A DNA stretch of 7,931 bases from an uncultured Chryseobacterium sp. (GCF_936933875.1 NZ_CAKZIK010000021.1:1-7931), one strand, 5' to 3'. Numbered from the stretch's first letter, positions 1 to 6,437 are shown. The notes: generated by a model not told the origin, from the sequence alone. Numbers and translations: made by a program.

Positions 1-2
1 AA

Positions 3-935
3 ATTGACCCTAATTATTTCAAAGAAATCTACGAGCAGATGTACGGAAGATTTTCGCAACTCTACAATAAAGCCGAGATAGAGAAATACAACCTTATCCG
101 GGTGGACAGTACTATTGTCGCCGATACCTGCTCAAAACTCAAGGAAGGCATCGACCAGAAAAGCGGTAAAAAATTGGTGAAGTTCAGTTTTTCTTTTGAT
201 GGTGTTCTACCTTCGGGAGCAGAGGTTTTTACCGGACAGAAATATTCTGCAGAAGACAATGCGCTGCCGGAAGCCATCCTAAAGCAGGTAAAAAAGGAAG
301 AACATCACGGTAATATTTATGTTATCGACAGGGGTTTGCAGTCGGTAAGGGTGATGAAGGAATTTGAAGAAAAGTCGGTAAAATTCATTGTCCGTTCTAA
401 AGAAAACCGCAAGTTTGAAGAAGTCGAATCCTATCTCACTTCGCAAGGTTCTGAGAGATGGGATGACTGGACAGTCTTGAAAGACAGTAAAGTAAAACTC
501 TACACCGGAATCCCGGTACAAAACAAGCGTGGAAACGTGCATCACCGTGAAGAAAAAGTAGAAACTGATTTTCGATTGGTGGTAATCCGTAACGAAAAAA
601 CAAAGAAAGAGTTTTGGTTTTTAACCAACGAGTTTGAACTCAGCAGCAAGGAAATTGCTGACTATTACCGCAAACGCTGGGATATTGAAGTTTTCTTCAG
701 ATTTCTAAAGCAGGAACTCAATCTGAGCCATTTGGTCTCGCTCAACAAAAACGGCATCGAAGTGATGGTATACATGACGATGATTGCCTCAATGCTATTG
801 CTGATTTACAAAAAAGCCAACGCTTTAGGCTACAAAACCGCAAAAAGGCGCATTGCCATGGAACTTCGCGATATGATTACCGAAATACTTATCATTTTTG
901 CAGGCGGAGACCCCGGAAAGGTATTCAAAACTTAG
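3..935 (+). CDS. IS4-family DDE transposase (5'-truncated by window edge)
   Basis: Catalyses cut-and-paste movement of the insertion sequence. The reading frame is open from the left edge; the first in-window ATG (base 39) is unlikely to be the true start, since in-frame codons upstream encode IDPNYFKEIYEQ. Counting from that Met, the first catalytic Asp lies in RVDSTIVADT (D23), the second in YVIDRG (D97), and the third acidic residue in the IS4 signature Y-x2-R-x3-E-x6-K, seen exactly as Y210, R213, E217 and K224 within YYRKRWDIEVFFRFLK. All three DDE residues are present and the C-terminus is uninterrupted, so the enzyme may be active if the unseen N-terminus is intact. The stop TAG is followed in frame by a second stop (TAG TCA TAA). 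Family assignment is firm; the IS subgroup is not determined. Confidence 0.92.
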   Translation: MDPNYFKEIYEQMYGRFSQLYNKAEIEKYNLIRVDSTIVADTCSKLKEGIDQKSGKKLVKFSFSFDGVLPSGAEVFTGQKYSAEDNALPEAILKQVKKEEHHGNIYVIDRGLQSVRVMKEFEEKSVKFIVRSKENRKFEEVESYLTSQGSERWDDWTVLKDSKVKLYTGIPVQNKRGNVHHREEKVETDFRLVVIRNEKTKKEFWFLTNEFELSSKEIADYYRKRWDIEVFFRFLKQELNLSHLVSLNKNGIEVMVYMTMIASMLLLIYKKANALGYKTAKRRIAMELRDMITEILIIFAGGDPGKVFKT

Positions 936-944
936 TCATAAAAA

Positions 945-1763
945 ATGGCCGGAATTTCTTCCGACCATGACTACCAGTATATGCGGACATTTATTATTAC
1001 AACACTTGTTTTTTTAGGTGCAGGTTTGTTCACTTATTTTTATTTCCGCAACAAGAAAAAACTTTCGGAACAGCGCGAAATCAATCTTCAGCAAAAACTG
1101 AAAGAAAAAGAACAGACGGAACAGCTGAAAGTTACCAAAGCAATTCTGGATGGAGAAGAACGCGAGCGCGAAAGAGTTGCAAAAGACCTCCACGACGGGC
1201 TTGGCGGTATGCTGGCCGGTGTGAAAATCAATCTCTCCACTTGGAGCAGTAATCATTTGGAAGAAAACCAGTATGAAAGTTTTCACAAAATTCTGAATCA
1301 GCTGGATTCCTCAGTTTCCGAACTTCGCCGTGTTGCCCGAAATCTGATGCCGGAATCGCTGCTAAATTTCGGGCTGGAAATCGCACTGAAAGATCTCTGC
1401 GAATTTTATATGAAAGACGGTTTAACCATCGATTTTCAGGCGATTAATATTCAGAAAAATCTGCCGCTGAATTTGCAGGTAAACATTTACAGAATCGTGC
1501 AGGAACTGCTGAACAACGCTGTCAAGCATTCTAACGCCGATAATATATTGGTGCAGTGCTCGCAAAACGGTGAAGAGTTCTACATTACGGTGGAAGACAA
1601 CGGAAAAGGCATCACCGAAAGTGAAATGAGCAAAGTGAAAAGCCTCGGTTTGAAAAACCTGCAAAACCGGGTCGATTTTCTGAAAGGTAAAATGGAGATT
1701 CAGAGTATTCAGAATGAAGGAACCACCATAAATATTGAAGTAAAAACCGGCGCAGTAGCGTAG
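945..1763 (+). CDS. Sensor histidine kinase fragment (HPK7/NarX-like core), N-terminal half lost to IS insertion
   Basis: A 272-residue reading frame holding the transmitter half of a membrane histidine kinase. In order: one membrane segment (about 15-34), a charged coiled-coil linker (36-70), a HisKA_3 dimerisation domain with phosphoacceptor His83 in KDLHDGLGG, and a HATPase_c domain with N-box QELLNNAVKH (187-196), G1 box DNGKG (218-222) and GLKNLQNR (235-242). No sensor domain is present. The first 9-10 residues (MAGISSDHD) are encoded by the IS end, so the native protein should have started upstream of the element. From residue 10 it matches the downstream kinase without gaps. An internal Met13 (base 981) is another possible start. 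The kinase residues are intact, so it could still act as an unregulated or dimer-forming core if expressed; otherwise it is a pseudogene. It ends 5 bp before the next kinase. Confidence 0.85.
   Translation: MAGISSDHDYQYMRTFIITTLVFLGAGLFTYFYFRNKKKLSEQREINLQQKLKEKEQTEQLKVTKAILDGEERERERVAKDLHDGLGGMLAGVKINLSTWSSNHLEENQYESFHKILNQLDSSVSELRRVARNLMPESLLNFGLEIALKDLCEFYMKDGLTIDFQAINIQKNLPLNLQVNIYRIVQELLNNAVKHSNADNILVQCSQNGEEFYITVEDNGKGITESEMSKVKSLGLKNLQNRVDFLKGKMEIQSIQNEGTTINIEVKTGAVA
947..966 (+). other. Hairpin in the IS right end, just downstream of the transposase stop
   Basis: An imperfect inverted repeat with arms GGCCGGAA (947-954) and TTCCGACC (959-966), loop TTTC, and one C/A mismatch. It lies 11 bp beyond the transposase stop and begins two bases after the A of the ATG at 945. 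It could stall transcription leaving the IS, or hide the kinase fragment start in longer transcripts. There is no U-run, so it is not a classical terminator. The fold is visible; the function is inferred. Confidence 0.4.
973..1690 (+). repeat. Upstream copy of a tandem kinase-gene duplication
   Basis: Aligns without gaps to 2937-3654 at a constant offset of 1964 bp. By eye, 973-1386 differs at about 40 of 414 bases, 1387-1642 (256 bp) is identical, and 1643-1690 has only a few differences. After that the tails diverge. Confidence 0.9.
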
Positions 1764-1768
1764 AAATC

Positions 1769-3724
1769 ATGAAGAATCTATTTTGGCTGCTGCTTTTTCT
1801 TGTTCCCTGCGTTTTTCCGGCGCAGGAAAGAGACAGTTTGGAAACCCTGTTGAAAAAGGAGAAAAATGCGTTAAAAAAGGCCGATCTGCTTCTGGAGATT
1901 GCCAATTACCTCTCTGATACTGATACTGTGGAAGCTATTTCCTACATCAAAAAAGCCAAGAAACTAATTCCGGAGAACAATAAATATTTAAAGGGAAAAG
2001 TTCAGTTTACCTTTGGGCAGCAGTTTTTTGGTTTTGAGCCCAAAAAAGCTCAGAAATTTTACCAAAAGGCTTTGAAGCTTCTGGAAAAAGAGCAGACCAA
2101 AGAATCCTTTGCACTAATGGCAAATGCATGGCATAATTATGCAGTCCAGGAGCAGTATCAAGACAATTCGGACATTTTTATTTCCATTATTTTAAACAAA
2201 TCAATTCCACTTGCCGCAAAAGCAGGAAGAAAAGATTTAGAAGCACAATATCTGAATGATATAGGTACCGAAATGTACAACCGCAAACTTTATGAAAAAT
2301 CCATTTCTTATTTTGATCAGTCGCTTAAAACTATAGAAAAGGAACCAGAAAATTATAATATTTTAGAGCGGAAAATTGAATTTAATGTGAATGCTGCACA
2401 GTCTTATCTCTACCTGAACAACAGTGCAAAAGCAAAAAAATGCCTACAGAGCGCAGAAGCGATTATTAGGCGCTATCCCCAAAATCCACTTGCAGTTTTC
2501 TTTTATCTTGTAAATGCCAAGTATTTTCAGTTGAACAGGGATTATGAGAACGCTCTGCGGTACCTCAACAAAGGTTTGGAAGCACCAGCAATTACGCCAC
2601 AAGATTATTTTGGACTTATTTACCAAAAAGCTTTCAGCCTGAGAAATCTGAACAGGCCCAAAGAAGCACTTGCTGTTTTGCAGACGATTATCAACAGGAA
2701 AGACCTTATGTCTACAAAACTTAATGCCAGAATTCTGCATAACGAAATGTCCAAAATATATGCAGAGTTAAACGATTACAAAAAGGCTTATGAACATCAG
2801 CTGGAAACCAAATCTTTAAGCGACAGTTTATTGGCAGAGGAAAGAGACTCAAAAGCCTTAATGATGGAAACCAAGTTCCGCACCGCTGAAAAAGAAAAAC
2901 AGTTGGCGGTTCAGGAGCTTGAAATCAACAAAAAGAACCAATACATGTGGACGTTTATTATTTCAACACTTGTTTTTTTAGGTGCAGGTGTGTTCACTTA
3001 TTTTTATTTTCGCAACAAGAAAAAACTTTCGGAACAGCGCGAAATCAATCTTCAGCAAAAACTCAGGGAAAAGGAACAAACCGAAGAACTCAATCTAACC
3101 AAAGCCATTCTGGATGGGGAAGAACGCGAGCGCGAACGCGTAGCAAAAGACCTCCACGACGGACTTGGCGGTATGCTTGCCGGTGTGAAGATCAATCTTT
3201 CCACCTGGAGCAGTAATCATTTGGAAGAAGACCAGTATGAAAGTTTTCACAAAATTCTGAACCAGCTGGATTCCTCAGTTTCCGAACTTCGGCGTGTTGC
3301 GAGGAATCTGATGCCGGAATCGCTTTTAAATTTCGGACTGGAAATCGCTTTGAAAGATCTCTGCGAATTTTATATGAAAGACGGTTTAACCATCGATTTT
3401 CAGGCGATTAATATTCAGAAAAATCTGCCGCTGAATTTGCAGGTAAACATTTACAGAATCGTGCAGGAACTGCTGAACAACGCTGTCAAGCATTCTAACG
3501 CCGATAATATATTGGTGCAGTGCTCGCAAAACGGTGAAGAGTTCTACATTACGGTGGAAGACAACGGAAAAGGCATCACCGAAAGTGAAATGAGCAAAGT
3601 GAAAAGTCTCGGTTTGAAAAACCTGCAAAACCGGGTCGATTTTCTCAAAGGTAAAATGGAAATACAGTCCACAGAAAACCAGCGAACCTCCGTAAATATA
3701 GAAATCAACACCCATGTCGCATAA
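1769..3724 (+). CDS. TPR-type sensor histidine kinase (HPK7/NarX-like), full length
   Basis: A 651-residue two-component sensor of a form common in Bacteroidetes. A hydrophobic signal peptide (about 1-18, ending FPA) exports the N-terminal half. Residues about 25-355 are helical and rich in TPR-like pairs such as NRKLYEKSISYFDQSLKTIE and NRDYENALRYLNKGLE. A coiled coil (355-390) leads to one membrane segment (394-414) and a second cytoplasmic coiled coil. The HisKA_3 domain carries phosphoacceptor His463 in KDLHDGLGG; the HATPase_c domain has N-box QELLNNAVKH (567-576), DNGKG (598-602) and GLKNLQNR (615-622). All catalytic motifs are present. It begins 5 bp after the upstream kinase fragment and overlaps the following response regulator by 11 bp, which indicates translational coupling and a cognate pair. 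The signal sensed is unknown; the periplasmic TPR region probably binds protein or peptide partners (inference). Confidence 0.93.
   Translation: MKNLFWLLLFLVPCVFPAQERDSLETLLKKEKNALKKADLLLEIANYLSDTDTVEAISYIKKAKKLIPENNKYLKGKVQFTFGQQFFGFEPKKAQKFYQKALKLLEKEQTKESFALMANAWHNYAVQEQYQDNSDIFISIILNKSIPLAAKAGRKDLEAQYLNDIGTEMYNRKLYEKSISYFDQSLKTIEKEPENYNILERKIEFNVNAAQSYLYLNNSAKAKKCLQSAEAIIRRYPQNPLAVFFYLVNAKYFQLNRDYENALRYLNKGLEAPAITPQDYFGLIYQKAFSLRNLNRPKEALAVLQTIINRKDLMSTKLNARILHNEMSKIYAELNDYKKAYEHQLETKSLSDSLLAEERDSKALMMETKFRTAEKEKQLAVQELEINKKNQYMWTFIISTLVFLGAGVFTYFYFRNKKKLSEQREINLQQKLREKEQTEELNLTKAILDGEERERERVAKDLHDGLGGMLAGVKINLSTWSSNHLEEDQYESFHKILNQLDSSVSELRRVARNLMPESLLNFGLEIALKDLCEFYMKDGLTIDFQAINIQKNLPLNLQVNIYRIVQELLNNAVKHSNADNILVQCSQNGEEFYITVEDNGKGITESEMSKVKSLGLKNLQNRVDFLKGKMEIQSTENQRTSVNIEINTHVA
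2937..3654 (+). repeat. Downstream copy of the tandem kinase-gene duplication
   Basis: The partner of 973-1690, same orientation, offset 1964 bp. It covers the membrane segment, HisKA_3 and HATPase_c coding regions of the full-length kinase. The identical core here is 3351-3606. Similarity starts abruptly at 2937 because the matching upstream part of the other copy is replaced by the IS. Confidence 0.9.
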
Positions 3725-4346
3725 CATTAGCATCGTCATCGTCGACGACCATCCCATCGTTATTCAGGGTCTGAAAATGATGCTTGAAAATGAAAAATTT
3801 TTTAGTATTGTCGCTACTTTTAACGATGGTGCCGGAATTCGGAATTTCATTAAAACCAATGAAGCGGATATTGTGCTGCTGGATATTACACTGCCCGATT
3901 CCAACGGTATAGAACTCTGCGCGGAAATTAAGAAAATTTCCCCCAAAACATCGGTTATTATGCTCAGCAACCGTTCGGAAAGAAGCATCATCATGCAGTG
4001 TATCCAGAATGGAGCCAGCGGTTATCTGCTGAAAAATGCTACCATTGACGAATTGCACAGCTGTATCCGGGGCGCGCTTTCAGGAAACATTGTCTTTTGC
4101 AACGAAGTAAAGGAAATTATCAGCAAACCATCGCAAAATGAACTTTCCGGAATCCCACGCTTAACGAAACGCGAAAAAGAAATTCTAAAACTTCTAACCG
4201 AAGGAAAAACCAGTGTGGCCATAGCCGAAGAACTATTTTTAAGTCCTCTAACTGTTGATACACACCGAAAAAATATCATCCACAAATTTCAGGTGAAAAA
4301 TGTAGCCGAACTCATCAGTGTGGCGAAACAGAATAATATAGTATGA
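3714..4346 (+). CDS. NarL/FixJ-family response regulator (REC + LuxR-type HTH)
   Basis: A 210-residue cytoplasmic transcription regulator. The receiver domain (about 5-122) has the acidic pair D11/D12 in VDDHP, phosphoacceptor Asp57 in VLLDITLPDSNG, Ser85 in the conserved Ser/Thr position (IMLSN) and Lys107 in LLKNA. A short linker leads to a GerE/LuxR-type DNA-binding domain (about 148-208) with LTKREKEILKLLTEG and the recognition region LSPLTVDTHRKNI. The length is usual for the family. The ATG lies inside the 3' end of the kinase gene in another frame (11 bp overlap), so it is probably translationally coupled and phosphorylated by that kinase. HisKA_3 kinases pair with NarL-type regulators as a rule, which supports the match. 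Target genes are not evident from the window. Confidence 0.95.
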   Translation: MSHNISIVIVDDHPIVIQGLKMMLENEKFFSIVATFNDGAGIRNFIKTNEADIVLLDITLPDSNGIELCAEIKKISPKTSVIMLSNRSERSIIMQCIQNGASGYLLKNATIDELHSCIRGALSGNIVFCNEVKEIISKPSQNELSGIPRLTKREKEILKLLTEGKTSVAIAEELFLSPLTVDTHRKNIIHKFQVKNVAELISVAKQNNIV

Positions 4347-4379
4347 ACTATTAGAGTTTCTCATATGCAAATTTTGAGT

Positions 4380-4387
4380 TATCTTTA
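4380..4387 (+). promoter_or_regulatory. Possible -7 element of the DUF2911 gene
   Basis: TATCTTTA matches the Bacteroidetes -7 consensus TAnnTTTG except for the last base and lies 14 bp before the ATG. No good TTG is found at the usual 17-23 bp upstream; the nearest is a TTT at 4357-4359. The next gene's independence from the two-component operon is likely but not proven. Confidence 0.3.
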
Positions 4388-4401
4388 GCAAAAATAATTT
4401 T

Positions 4402-4998
4402 ATGAAAAGACTCCTTATTACAGCCTTGTTCGCCATTTCCGTTTCCGCTTATTCCCAATGGACTCTCCCGGCAGCAAGTCCGAGACAAACCGTTGAACAA
4501 CAGTTTTCAATGTCTAAAATTACTGTCGATTACGGAAGACCGGGCGTAAAAGGCAGAAAAATTTTTGGCGACTTGGTTCCTTACGGCAAAGTTTGGAGAG
4601 CCGGAGCAAATTCTTCCACAAAAATTGAATTCAAACAATCTATTAACTTTGGTGGAACTGTTGTTCCTGCCGGAAAATATGGACTTTATATTTTGCCGAC
4701 CGAAAAAGAATGGAAAATCATTCTGAATAGCGATTCCCAAAGTTGGGGAACCGATTATGATGCTTCGAAGGATTTGTATGCGGTAACGGTTCCGGTTCAA
4801 AAATTGGCTGAAAAACAGGAGTTTTTTGAAATTGCTCTTAATCCTTTAGATGAAAATTCGGTGGATTTGGTTTTCAAATGGGATAATGTGAAAACAGTTG
4901 TTCCGTTAAAAACAGGAAAGCCTGAGACGGTATATCAAATCGTTGAAAAACTAAAGGAAATTAAGCAGATTGAACGTGATGCCGCGGCGAAAAAATAA
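4402..4998 (+). CDS. Exported DUF2911 family protein
   Basis: A 198-residue protein of unknown function, widespread in Bacteroidetes. Residues 1-18 form a signal peptide (Lys-Arg, then LLITALFAISVSAYS), with likely cleavage before Gln19, so it should be periplasmic. The mature part shows the family hallmarks SPRQTVEQQFSMSKITVDYG, GRPGVKGRKIFGDLVPYG and VWRAGANSSTKIEF (about 26-77), then the beta-rich stretch VPAGKYGLYILPTEKEWKII (89-107). The lysine-rich C-terminus looks like a short helix. The ATG is 55 bp beyond the response regulator stop, with an A/T-rich leader and a possible own promoter. A terminator-like hairpin with eight T follows 25 bp after the stop. Family recognition is firm; no biochemical role can be given. 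Confidence 0.92.
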   Translation: MKRLLITALFAISVSAYSQWTLPAASPRQTVEQQFSMSKITVDYGRPGVKGRKIFGDLVPYGKVWRAGANSSTKIEFKQSINFGGTVVPAGKYGLYILPTEKEWKIILNSDSQSWGTDYDASKDLYAVTVPVQKLAEKQEFFEIALNPLDENSVDLVFKWDNVKTVVPLKTGKPETVYQIVEKLKEIKQIERDAAAKK

Positions 4999-5015
4999 TT
5001 TTTTTATTTTAAAAA

Positions 5016-5081
5016 TATCAATAGGAGTGGGCTTTAGCCCGCTTTTTTTTATGGTAATTCAATTAACTTTAGTCAAAACCT
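5016..5081 (+). repeat. Double-hairpin intergenic repeat, copy 1
   Basis: Aligns with 6311-6375 with one gap. It starts tatcaatagga, has hairpin 1 (AGTGGGC, loop TTTA, GCCCGCT, 5026-5043), a T-rich spacer, then hairpin 2 (TTAAC, TTTA, GTCAA, 5063-5076, with one A/C mismatch). Both loops are TTTA. It sits between the DUF2911 gene and ada. It resembles dispersed REP-like palindromes; no transposase for them is in the window. Confidence 0.75.
5026..5050 (+). terminator. Probable Rho-independent terminator of the DUF2911 gene
   Basis: A 7-bp stem (AGTGGGC with GCCCGCT, including one U-G pair) with a TTTA loop, followed directly by eight T (5043-5050). It lies 25 bp after the DUF2911 stop. It is also hairpin 1 of the repeat here, so the repeat appears to have been used as a terminator. 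Confidence 0.65.
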
Positions 5082-5104
5082 AAAAATGGTTGTCAATTTT
5101 TCGG

Positions 5105-5135
5105 TTGTTGATTATTTTGAATAACAATAACTTTG
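5105..5135 (+). promoter_or_regulatory. Promoter of ada (Bacteroidetes type)
   Basis: The -7 element TAACTTTG (5128-5135) fits TAnnTTTG perfectly. Two TTG triplets, 5105-5107 and 5108-5110, lie 20 and 17 bp upstream, both within the usual spacing. Transcription would start near 5141, giving a leader of about 20 bases. No certain Ada-binding box was identified. Confidence 0.6.
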
Positions 5136-5162
5136 AACCATCAATCTTGAACTTTAAACCAA

Positions 5163-6206
5163 ATGAACCTTTCACCACAACTCATGTACAAAGCATCCAA
5201 CGATAAAAACCCCGATTTTGAGGGCGTTTTTTGGATGGGCGTAAAAACGACAGGAATTTTTTGCCGACCAACCTGTACTGCAAGAAAACCAAAGTTTGAA
5301 AATGTAGAATTTTTCGACAATACAAAGGATGCCATTTTGAAAGGTTACCGTCCGTGTAAAGTTTGCAAACCTTTGGGAAATCCGGGTGAAACGCCTGCGG
5401 AAATTCAGAAAATTTTGGATGAACTTTCCACGGACCCGTCATTGAAATTTAAGGATTATGATTTGGTGAAACGCGGTTTGGAACCGGCAACAGTTCGCCG
5501 TTGGTTTCAGAAACATCACGCTATGACGTTTCAGGCTTTTCAGAGAATGCACAAACTGAATTCGGCTTTTAAAAAGTTAAATTCAGGCGAAAGCGTTACA
5601 GAAACTGCTTTTGACAGCGGCTATGAAAGTTTAAGCGGTTTCAGCGACAGTTTTAAAAATGTTTTTGGAGTTTCTCCAAAAAATTCAAAATTTGAAAAAG
5701 TGGTTGATTTAAAAAGAATTGAAACGCCGCTCGGAACAATGGTTGCGTGTGCCGATGAAAACGGAATCTGTATGCTTGAATTCAGCGACAGAAAAGCTTT
5801 ACCAACCGAGTTGAAAGAAATTTCCAAGCATTTCAATGCGAATATTATCCAGGGTGAAAACAAACATTTCAAAACGTTACAAAAAGAATTGGCAGAATAT
5901 TTTGAAGGAAAAAGAATTCAGTTTAACGTTCCACTTTCACCGGTTGGAACAGAATTTCAGAAAAATGTATGGGAAGTTCTGCGTAAAATTCCGTACGGAA
6001 CAACAAGAAGTTATCAGGAACAGGCGAATATTTTAGGTAATCCAAAAGCAGTTCGCGCTGTTGCCAATGCAAATGGTTTGAATAAAATTTCAATAATCAT
6101 TCCTTGTCATCGAGTTATCGGAAGCGACGGAAAACTTACAGGTTATGGTGGTGGAATTTGGAGAAAACAAAAATTGTTGGAACTGGAAAAAGCAATTTTG
6201 TTCTAA
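5163..6206 (+). CDS. ada: Bifunctional Ada: transcriptional regulator and O6-methylguanine-DNA methyltransferase
   Basis: A 347-residue protein, close to the 354 of E. coli Ada, with all three parts. The N-terminal Ada zinc domain (about 8-72) has Cys34 and Cys38 in FCRPTC and Cys65 and Cys68 in PCKVC; Cys34 corresponds to the methyl acceptor that takes methyl groups from DNA phosphotriesters. An AraC-type helix-turn-helix follows (about 80-176: ATVRRWFQKHH, SVTETAFDSGYESLSGFSDSFKNVFG). The C-terminal methyltransferase (about 180-345) holds the second acceptor Cys315 in IIPCHRVIG, with RAVANANG (298-305) just before. It repairs O6-methylguanine irreversibly in the cytoplasm and, once methylated at the N-terminus, should activate its own gene. 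Unlike in some bacteria, alkA or alkB is not adjacent. It has its own promoter and is flanked by two copies of a double-hairpin repeat. Confidence 0.97.
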   Translation: MNLSPQLMYKASNDKNPDFEGVFWMGVKTTGIFCRPTCTARKPKFENVEFFDNTKDAILKGYRPCKVCKPLGNPGETPAEIQKILDELSTDPSLKFKDYDLVKRGLEPATVRRWFQKHHAMTFQAFQRMHKLNSAFKKLNSGESVTETAFDSGYESLSGFSDSFKNVFGVSPKNSKFEKVVDLKRIETPLGTMVACADENGICMLEFSDRKALPTELKEISKHFNANIIQGENKHFKTLQKELAEYFEGKRIQFNVPLSPVGTEFQKNVWEVLRKIPYGTTRSYQEQANILGNPKAVRAVANANGLNKISIIIPCHRVIGSDGKLTGYGGGIWRKQKLLELEKAILF

Positions 6207-6208
6207 AC

Positions 6209-6280
6209 ACAAACAAACAAACAAAGTTTTTCACGCAGGAAACAAAAAATCTGGGGAAATCTGCGAAATCTGGGGAAAAT
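6209..6280 (+). repeat. Low-complexity short tandem repeats downstream of ada
   Basis: Two simple repeats lie after the ada stop. CAAA occurs four times at 6210-6225. Then AAATCTGGGG (6247-6256), AAATCTGCG (6257-6265) and AAATCTGGGG (6266-6275) form three near-copies of a 9-10 bp unit. No open reading frame or strong hairpin explains them. Confidence 0.6.
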
Positions 6281-6310
6281 AAAATGAATCAGTTTTAAAA
6301 TATCTTTATT

Positions 6311-6375
6311 TATCAATAGGAATGGGCTTTAGCCCATTTAGTTTTTTAGAAATTCATTGGCTTTAGCCAAAACTT
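6311..6375 (+). repeat. Double-hairpin intergenic repeat, copy 2
   Basis: The second copy of the element at 5016-5081, same orientation, on the other side of ada. Hairpin 1 is a perfect 7-bp stem (AATGGGC, loop TTTA, GCCCATT, 6321-6338) followed by a T-rich run. Hairpin 2 is a perfect 5-bp stem (TTGGC, TTTA, GCCAA, 6357-6370). Compared with copy 1, one stem 1 pair changes G-C to A-T on both sides, so the pairing is kept. It may weakly terminate ada transcription, but it lies over 100 bp from the ada stop. Confidence 0.75.
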
Positions 6376-6388
6376 ATTTTTAATTTTG
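6357..6388 (+). promoter_or_regulatory. Possible promoter of the GNAT gene, overlapping the repeat
   Basis: The -7 element TAATTTTG (6381-6388) fits TAnnTTTG; TTG at 6357-6359 lies 21 bp upstream and is the start of hairpin 2 of the repeat. The leader would be about 43 bases. The region is AT-rich, so chance matches are possible. Confidence 0.4.
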
Positions 6389-6437
6389 AAAAACTCATTT
6401 TACTCTGTGTAGAACCCTAAAGAACTCTGTGTTACAA

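Larger units (their letters stand above)
1..972 (+). mobile_element. IS4-family insertion sequence, right-hand part
   Basis: The 3' portion of an insertion sequence; its left end lies outside the window. It contains the transposase C-terminal part and a short non-coding tail. The right boundary is inferred: from base 973 onward the DNA aligns without gaps to the downstream kinase gene (from 2937), whereas 936-972 does not, so the element should end at or just before 972. The terminal inverted repeat and target duplication cannot be checked without the left end. The tail carries an imperfect hairpin at 947-966. Confidence 0.72.

Noticed and set aside
2947..3216. An 89-residue plus-strand frame within the full-length kinase gene
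   Set aside because: It lies in another frame over the conserved membrane and HisKA_3 coding region, has a low-complexity Arg/Thr-rich translation, and no family features.
3386..3757. Minus-strand frames of similar sequence in both kinase genes (about 1422-1664 and 3386-3757)
   Set aside because: Their similarity follows from the duplicated kinase DNA on the other strand; they do not represent a conserved antisense gene.
1..4346. Kinase, regulator and transposase together as a new mobile signalling or defence system
   Set aside because: The IS shows only a usual DDE transposase and the kinase/regulator pair is an ordinary Bacteroidetes type; simple insertion explains the arrangement.
4999..5162. 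Riboswitch or small RNA before ada
   Set aside because: The only strong structure is the terminator-like repeat, and the predicted ada leader of ~20 bases is too short for a riboswitch.
5016..6375. ada plus flanking repeats as a composite transposon
   Set aside because: The repeats are only ~65 bp, encode nothing, and no transposase lies between them; recombination between them is possible but a transposon is not supported.
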